Source: Moraxellaceae bacterium AER2_44_116
Lineage (GTDB): Bacteria; Pseudomonadota; Gammaproteobacteria; Pseudomonadales; Moraxellaceae
Reading direction: 5' to 3'
NCBI GenBank assembly: GCA_006546595.1
Contig: VIAD01000003.1
Location: 124,001-188,000 of the forward strand
DNA length: 64,000 bases
Below the pieces are notes generated by a model, which was not told where the DNA came from, made no database searches, and saw only the letters and a program-made list of their open reading frames with translations. Made by a program: the position numbers and the translations under genes. This document shows, in pieces, positions 60,036 to 64,000 of this stretch (the first letter of the stretch is position 1; the number at the start of each line of letters is the position of its first letter).

Positions 60036-60419
60036 ATGACCACACAAGCTGAAAGCTCTACAAGCAATAGTCTTAATGCCGTTAAATGGGTGTTGGCTAT
60101 TGCTATTCTTATTGCGGCTACCGTAGGTAATCGCTATGCGCCAGAATTATTGCCGCAATTATCTGTTTGGGTTCGTGCTGTTGTTCTCATTGTTATGGGT
60201 GTAGGTGCTTTGGCATTAACGTTAACAACAACACAAGGTCAGGCATTTTTAAAACTCTTGAAAGAAGCGCAAATTGAAGCGCGCCGAGTTGTTTGGCCTA
60301 CTAAAGATGAAACCTTACAAACGACGATGATTGTCTTCGCGGTTGTCGTGGTGATGTCTTTAGTGTTGTGGGGTGTTGACTCCCTCTTTGGTTGGATGAT
60401 TTCTGCCGTTATCGGCTAA
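60036..60419 (+). CDS. secE: Preprotein translocase subunit SecE
   Basis: 127 residues with three membrane helices (the long gammaproteobacterial form). The conserved cytoplasmic segment LKEAQIEARRVVWPTKDETLQTT precedes the last, essential helix. It is part of the SecYEG channel. Followed by nusG in the universal secE-nusG order. Confidence 0.95.
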   Translation: MTTQAESSTSNSLNAVKWVLAIAILIAATVGNRYAPELLPQLSVWVRAVVLIVMGVGALALTLTTTQGQAFLKLLKEAQIEARRVVWPTKDETLQTTMIVFAVVVVMSLVLWGVDSLFGWMISAVIG

Positions 60420-60430
60420 AAGAGGCATTT

Positions 60431-60970
60431 ATGAGCAGTAAGCGTTGGTATATCGTTCATGCCTATTCAGGCTTTGAAAAACAAGTCATGCGTTCACTGC
60501 AAGAGCGTATTAAACGTACCGAAATGGAACATTTCTTTGGTGATGTCTTAGTACCCACCGAAGAAGTCGTCGAAATTAAAAATGGTGTTAAGCGTAAGAG
60601 CGAACGCAAATTCTTTCCAGGTTATGTGCTTGTTAACATGGAAATGAATGATGATTCTTGGCACTTGGTTAAAGACTGTCCAAAAGTGATGGGTTTTATT
60701 GGTGGTAAAGCGGATAAGCCTGCGCCGATTAGTGATAAAGAGGCAGATGCGATCTTGAATCGTCTGCGTCAAAATGTTGATGCACCACGTCCTAAAACCT
60801 TGTTTGAACCGGGTGAAGTGGTGCGTGTTGCTGATGGACCTTTTGCTGACTTTAATGGAGTCGTTGAAGAGGTGCATTACGAGAAGAGTCGTCTGCGTGT
60901 TGCGGTGATGATTTTCGGTCGGGCAACACCTGTAGATTTAGAGTTTAATCAGGTCGAAAAGGCCACTTAA
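60431..60970 (+). CDS. nusG: Transcription termination/antitermination factor NusG
   Basis: 179 residues from MSSKRWYIVHAYSGFEKQVM, with AGAGG upstream. N-terminal NGN domain contacts RNA polymerase (VVEIKNGVKRKSERKFFPGY, VLVNMEMNDDSWHLVKD); C-terminal KOW domain FEPGEVVRVADGPFADFNGV binds Rho or ribosomal S10. Confidence 0.97.
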   Translation: MSSKRWYIVHAYSGFEKQVMRSLQERIKRTEMEHFFGDVLVPTEEVVEIKNGVKRKSERKFFPGYVLVNMEMNDDSWHLVKDCPKVMGFIGGKADKPAPISDKEADAILNRLRQNVDAPRPKTLFEPGEVVRVADGPFADFNGVVEEVHYEKSRLRVAVMIFGRATPVDLEFNQVEKAT

Positions 60971-60974
60971 GTAC

Positions 60975-60994
60975 AAACAGTCTTCGGGCTGTTT
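60975..60994 (+). other. UUCG-tetraloop hairpin between nusG and rplK
   Basis: AAACAGTC-TTCG-GGCTGTTT forms a very stable RNA stem with no T run; likely a processing or attenuating structure. Confidence 0.55.
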
Positions 60995-61011
60995 GAAAAT
61001 CAACACTAGGG

Positions 61012-61036
61012 GAGCCTTCAGGCGTTTGTACCCAAG
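61012..61036 (+). promoter_or_regulatory. Possible L1 autoregulatory leader site before rplK
   Basis: GGGGAGCCTTCAGGCGTTTG just ahead of the ribosome site resembles the L1-binding leader of the L11 operon in E. coli, through which L1 represses translation. Seen only by resemblance. Confidence 0.4.
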
Positions 61037-61045
61037 GAGTTTATC

Positions 61046-61477
61046 ATGGCTAAGAAAATTGAAGCCTATATCAAGCTGCAAATTCCAGCTGGCAAAGCAA
61101 ATCCATCACCGCCCATTGGTCCTGCCTTGGGTCAACGTGGTGTAAACATTATGGCGTTCTGTAAAGAATTTAACGCCGCGACACAAAAAATGGATGTCGG
61201 TCAGCCTACACCAGTCGTCATTACTGTGTACAGCGACCGTTCTTTCACTTTTGTTATGAAAACCGCTCCTGCTACTTTCTTATTAAAGAAAGCTGCTGGT
61301 ATTAAAATGGGTTCTGAACGCCCTAATACCAAGAAAGTAGGTAAGGTCACTCGTACGCAATTAGAAGAAATTGCAACGATGAAAAAAGCTGACTTAACTG
61401 CTGCCGATATGGATGCTGCTGTGCGTACTCTCGCTGGCTCTGCTCGTTCCATGGGCTTAGACGTAGAGGGTGTGTAA
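61046..61477 (+). CDS. rplK: 50S ribosomal protein L11
   Basis: 143 residues beginning MAKKIEAYIKLQIPAGKANP; contains PPIGPALGQRGVNIMAFCKEFN and the C-terminal RNA-binding AGSARSMGLDVEGV. AAGGAG site. Binds the GTPase-associated region of 23S rRNA. Co-transcribed with rplA, three bases apart. Confidence 0.98.
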   Translation: MAKKIEAYIKLQIPAGKANPSPPIGPALGQRGVNIMAFCKEFNAATQKMDVGQPTPVVITVYSDRSFTFVMKTAPATFLLKKAAGIKMGSERPNTKKVGKVTRTQLEEIATMKKADLTAADMDAAVRTLAGSARSMGLDVEGV

Positions 61478-61480
61478 GAA

Positions 61481-62176
61481 ATGGCTAAATTAACTAAGCG
61501 TCAAAAAGAAATCAGATCATTGGTAACAGCGGGCAAAGCATACGGCATCGAAGATGCGGTTAATTTGTTGACAAGCTTGCCTGCAGCTAAATTTAAAGAG
61601 TCTATCGATATCGCCGTTAACTTGGGTGTTGATCCTCGTAAATCTGACCAAGTCGTTCGTGGTGCATCTGTGTTGCCAAATGGCACAGGTAAAACAGTAC
61701 GTGTTGCTGTGTTTGCTCAAGGTGCTAATGCTGAAGCGGCTAAAGCGGCTGGTGCAGATGTTGTTGGTTTTGATGACTTGGCAACAAGCATTCAAGGTGG
61801 CAACTTAGACTTTGATGTTGTGATTGCAACGCCTGATGCTATGCGTGTCGTCGGTAAACTCGGTACGATTTTAGGTCCACGTGGTTTAATGCCTAACCCT
61901 AAAGTCGGTACAGTAACAGCTGATGTCGCTACTGCGGTTAAAAACGCGAAGTCTGGTCAAGTGCGTTACCGTGTTGACAAAGGCGGTATTATTTCTTGCT
62001 GCGTAGGCCAAGTCGGTTTTTCTGCTGAAGCCATCAAACAAAACGTTGAAGCATTGATTGCTGACTTGAAAAGAGCAAAACCTGCAACATCTAAAGGCGT
62101 ATACGTGAAGAAAGTTACTCTTTCGACCACGATGGGCCCAGGTTTGGCCATTGATCAAGCCACGATTACTGCTTAA
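61481..62176 (+). CDS. rplA: 50S ribosomal protein L1
   Basis: 231 residues: MAKLTKRQKEIRSLVTAGKA, IDIAVNLGVDPRKSDQVVRG, GKLGTILGPRGLMPNPKVGT and a C-terminal VYVKKVTLSTTMGPGLAID. Binds the L1 stalk and represses its own operon. Confidence 0.98.
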   Translation: MAKLTKRQKEIRSLVTAGKAYGIEDAVNLLTSLPAAKFKESIDIAVNLGVDPRKSDQVVRGASVLPNGTGKTVRVAVFAQGANAEAAKAAGADVVGFDDLATSIQGGNLDFDVVIATPDAMRVVGKLGTILGPRGLMPNPKVGTVTADVATAVKNAKSGQVRYRVDKGGIISCCVGQVGFSAEAIKQNVEALIADLKRAKPATSKGVYVKKVTLSTTMGPGLAIDQATITA

Positions 62177-62189
62177 GTAATAGAATTGC

Positions 62190-62360
62190 GAGCTTTTTGC
62201 TCGTAGATTGGACTTTGATACGCTTTCAAGCGTCAAAGACCTCAGGCGCAACTGCTTAATAGCGGCGTAAGCCAAAGCCTGCGTAGACGCGGTGTGGTTC
62301 AGGTTTTCTGTTCCCCCGCGAATAGCCAGTTGTAAGACTGGCTTTCAACTCTTAGGAGGT
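62190..62360 (+). promoter_or_regulatory. L10 leader (autoregulatory RNA upstream of rplJ)
   Basis: 188-base gap carrying the conserved layout of the L10 leader: a stem around TTTGATACGCTTTCAAGCG, the segment CAGGCGCAACTGCTTAATAG and a hairpin AGCCAGTTGTAAGACTGGCT just before AGGAGG. The L10-L7/L12 complex binds it to repress rplJL translation. The rplJL promoter is also expected here. Confidence 0.75.
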
Positions 62361-62364
62361 TACA

Positions 62365-62865
62365 GTGACTCTGAAGCTAGAGGACAAAAAAGAAATCGTT
62401 GCTGAGGTGAATAAAGTCGCTTCGGGTGCGTTTTCTGCTGTGGTCGCCGATTATCGCGGTTTGACTGTAGGTCAACTGACTAAGTTACGTACCAAAGCTC
62501 GTGAAGAAGGTGTGTATGTGCGTGTTATTCGCAACACATTGGCTCGTCGCGCAGTTGAAGGTACTGGCTTTGCTTGCCTACATGACTCGTTAGTTGGTCC
62601 AAGCATTATCGGTTTATCCCTGTCTGAAAACGATATGGGTGCAGCAGCGCGTTTGTTCAAAGACTTTGCTAAAGACAACCAAAAGTTGGAAATTAAAGCA
62701 TTGGCTTTGGGTGGTAAATTATATGCAGCGTCAGATATTGACGTTATTGCTAAGTTGCCAAACCACAAACAAGCTCTGTCTATGTTGTTGTCAGTCATCC
62801 AAGCACCACTCTCGAAGTTTGGCCGCTTAATGACTGCTTTGAAAGAACAGAAAGAAGCCGCTTAA
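62365..62865 (+). CDS. rplJ: 50S ribosomal protein L10
   Basis: 166 residues from a GTG start with a near-perfect AGGAGG. Contains KEIVAEVNKVASGAFSAVVA, DYRGLTVGQLTKLR and RVIRNTLARRAVEGT; the C-terminal helix anchors L7/L12 dimers. The GTG start limits initiation together with the L10 leader. Confidence 0.98.
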   Translation: MTLKLEDKKEIVAEVNKVASGAFSAVVADYRGLTVGQLTKLRTKAREEGVYVRVIRNTLARRAVEGTGFACLHDSLVGPSIIGLSLSENDMGAAARLFKDFAKDNQKLEIKALALGGKLYAASDIDVIAKLPNHKQALSMLLSVIQAPLSKFGRLMTALKEQKEAA

Positions 62866-62912
62866 TCGCTGCATAATTTTTTGAACCATACCCATTGTTG
62901 GAGTGTATTAAC

Positions 62913-63281
62913 ATGGCCTTGTCCAAAGACGATATTTTGAATGCCGTTGCTGAATTAACAGTAATGGAATTAGTTGACTTGATCTCTGCATTTGAAGAGA
63001 AGTTTGGCGTTTCTGCTGCTGTTGGTGTTGCTGCTGGTCCAGCAGTTGCTGCCGCAGTTGTTGAAGAGCAAACAGAATTCAACGTGGTATTGACAAGCTT
63101 CGGTGCTAACAAAGTTAGCGTTATTAAAGCGGTTCGTGAAGTCACAGGTTTAGGCTTGAAAGAAGCTAAAGACTTAGTTGAAGGCGCACCACAAGTCATC
63201 AAAGAAGGTGTCAGCAAAGCTGATGCTGATGCATTGAAGAAGAAGTTAGAAGAAGCTGGCGCAAGCGCAGACATCAAGTAA
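62913..63281 (+). CDS. rplL: 50S ribosomal protein L7/L12
   Basis: 122 residues from MALSKDDILNAVAELTVMEL; Ala-rich hinge VGVAAGPAVAAAVVEE and C-terminal domain FGANKVSVIKAVREVTGLGLK binding elongation factors. TTGGAG site upstream. Confidence 0.98.
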   Translation: MALSKDDILNAVAELTVMELVDLISAFEEKFGVSAAVGVAAGPAVAAAVVEEQTEFNVVLTSFGANKVSVIKAVREVTGLGLKEAKDLVEGAPQVIKEGVSKADADALKKKLEEAGASADIK

Positions 63282-63330
63282 TTTGCCTGTTACAAGGTGA
63301 TTACTGCGATCTGCAAGTAAGCGCGAAAGT

Positions 63331-63363
63331 GGCTGGTGGCTGTTATAAGCTGCCGGCCTTTTT
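63331..63363 (+). terminator. Attenuator between rplL and rpoB
   Basis: GGCTGGTGGC pairs, with wobbles, with GCTGCCGGCC and is followed by TTTTTC. It corresponds to the partial terminator that sets the ribosomal protein to RNA polymerase ratio in E. coli. Confidence 0.8.
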
Positions 63364-63569
63364 CTATTGTGATTATTAAGTTCCTTAGACGGTTTGACAA
63401 GAAAAAATTAAGGGCTCTTTTCCATTCGTTAATAGAAGAGCGTTAGCGGTTTCTCGCAAACAGTTTCACGACGACACGGACAGTGAAACATTGTCATGGA
63501 TGGCAAGGTCTCGCCAGCTTAATTTAAGCTGGTATATCAATTCGAATTAGGTCTAGCTGAGGACTCCAG

Positions 63570-64000
63570 ATGGCATACTCATATACCGAAAAAAAACGCA
63601 TCCGAAAAAATTTCGGCAAGTTACCCACATTAATGGATGTACCCTATTTATTGGGTATCCAAGTGGACTCGTATCGTGCGTTTTTACAAGACGGTAAAAA
63701 ACCAAAACAGCGTGAAGATCTTGGTCTACAAGCTGCATTCAAATCCGTATTTCCGATTCAAAGCTATTCGGGTAATGCCGCATTAGAGTTTGTCGAATAC
63801 CATTTGGGGCTTCCTGGCTTTGATGTTCGTGAATGTATTTTGCGTGGCTTAACCTATGCTGCGCCATTACGCGTCAAAATCCGTTTAGTGATTTATGACC
63901 GTGAAGCGTCAACCAAAACGATTAAAGATATTCGTGAGCAAGAAGTCTATATGGGCGAAATGCCTTTAATGACGGATAACGGCACGTTTGTGATTAACGG
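63570..64000 (+). CDS. rpoB: RNA polymerase beta subunit (5' part, cut by window)
   Basis: About 143 codons visible from MAYSYTEKKRIRKNFGKLPT, with VPYLLGIQVDSYRAFLQDGK, AFKSVFPIQSYSGNAALEFV and EVYMGEMPLMTDNGTFVING, the standard beta-subunit N-terminus. CTGAGGA precedes the ATG. The rest lies beyond the window. Confidence 0.98.
   Translation, partial: MAYSYTEKKRIRKNFGKLPTLMDVPYLLGIQVDSYRAFLQDGKKPKQREDLGLQAAFKSVFPIQSYSGNAALEFVEYHLGLPGFDVRECILRGLTYAAPLRVKIRLVIYDREASTKTIKDIREQEVYMGEMPLMTDNGTFVIN

Overview
The window is a piece of a gammaproteobacterial chromosome with moderate-to-low GC. The evidence is gene order. The tRNA-Thr/Tyr/Gly/Thr-tufB, tRNA-Trp-secE-nusG, rplKA, rplJL-rpoB run at the right end, the lptD-surA-pdxA-ksgA-apaG-apaH operon, the amgK-murU pair, rpe-gph-trpE and yeaG-yeaH-spoVR are all gammaproteobacterial. 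Several dispersed short palindromes, a Csp1-like copper storage protein and a Uma2-family gene remind me of Thiotrichales (Beggiatoa-like) or Methylococcales genomes, but the sequence does not settle the genus.

Layout. 1-2.3 kb: accC (cut by the window edge), accB and aroQ. 2.4-9.4 kb: a small protein resembling the membrane hairpin of cytochrome oxidase subunit II, a CheY-like regulator, CsbD, a dGTPase, a beta-CASP ribonuclease-like enzyme, a cytochrome b561 + 13-cysteine copper-storage pair, and rimO. 9.6-12.6 kb: two DUF1566 exported proteins and two tandem paralogs of an unknown protein, one of which has lost its lipoprotein signal next to a palindromic repeat; then dapE. 13.8-20.4 kb: a branched-chain amino acid ABC transporter operon (livK, livH, livM, livG, livF) interrupted by an unknown gene, a MITE-like element and a Uma2 gene, and extended by two small membrane-protein genes. 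20.5-30.9 kb: a DUF3422 protein, a molybdopterin oxidoreductase, a PadR-controlled fadH cassette lying between two copies of the oxidoreductase 3' end, ppnP, a YiiX-like hydrolase and a beta-carbonic anhydrase. 31-38.8 kb: an ornithine decarboxylase-like enzyme, a membrane pseudokinase with Sel1 repeats, a lipase-like hydrolase, an orphan-family protein and a HigBA module. 38.8-43.6 kb: spoVR, yeaH and yeaG. 44.1-51 kb: the lptD operon. 51-58 kb: amgK-murU (peptidoglycan recycling), rpe-gph, then a second orphan paralog plus a VapBC-like module inserted before trpE. 58-64 kb: the translation/transcription cluster ending inside rpoB.

The least conventional parts are: (1) the two collinear orphan paralogs at 36.8 and 54.4 kb, each followed by a toxin-antitoxin module; (2) the PadR/FadH/small ORF/hydrolase cassette with paired operators over its promoter, bracketed by duplicated flanks; (3) the degenerate kinase-Sel1 membrane protein; (4) the Csp1-like/b561 copper pair; (5) the stand-alone COX2-like membrane hairpin protein; and (6) a 99-bp MITE-like element present twice in opposite orientation. 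No prophage, CRISPR array or complete IS element was seen.
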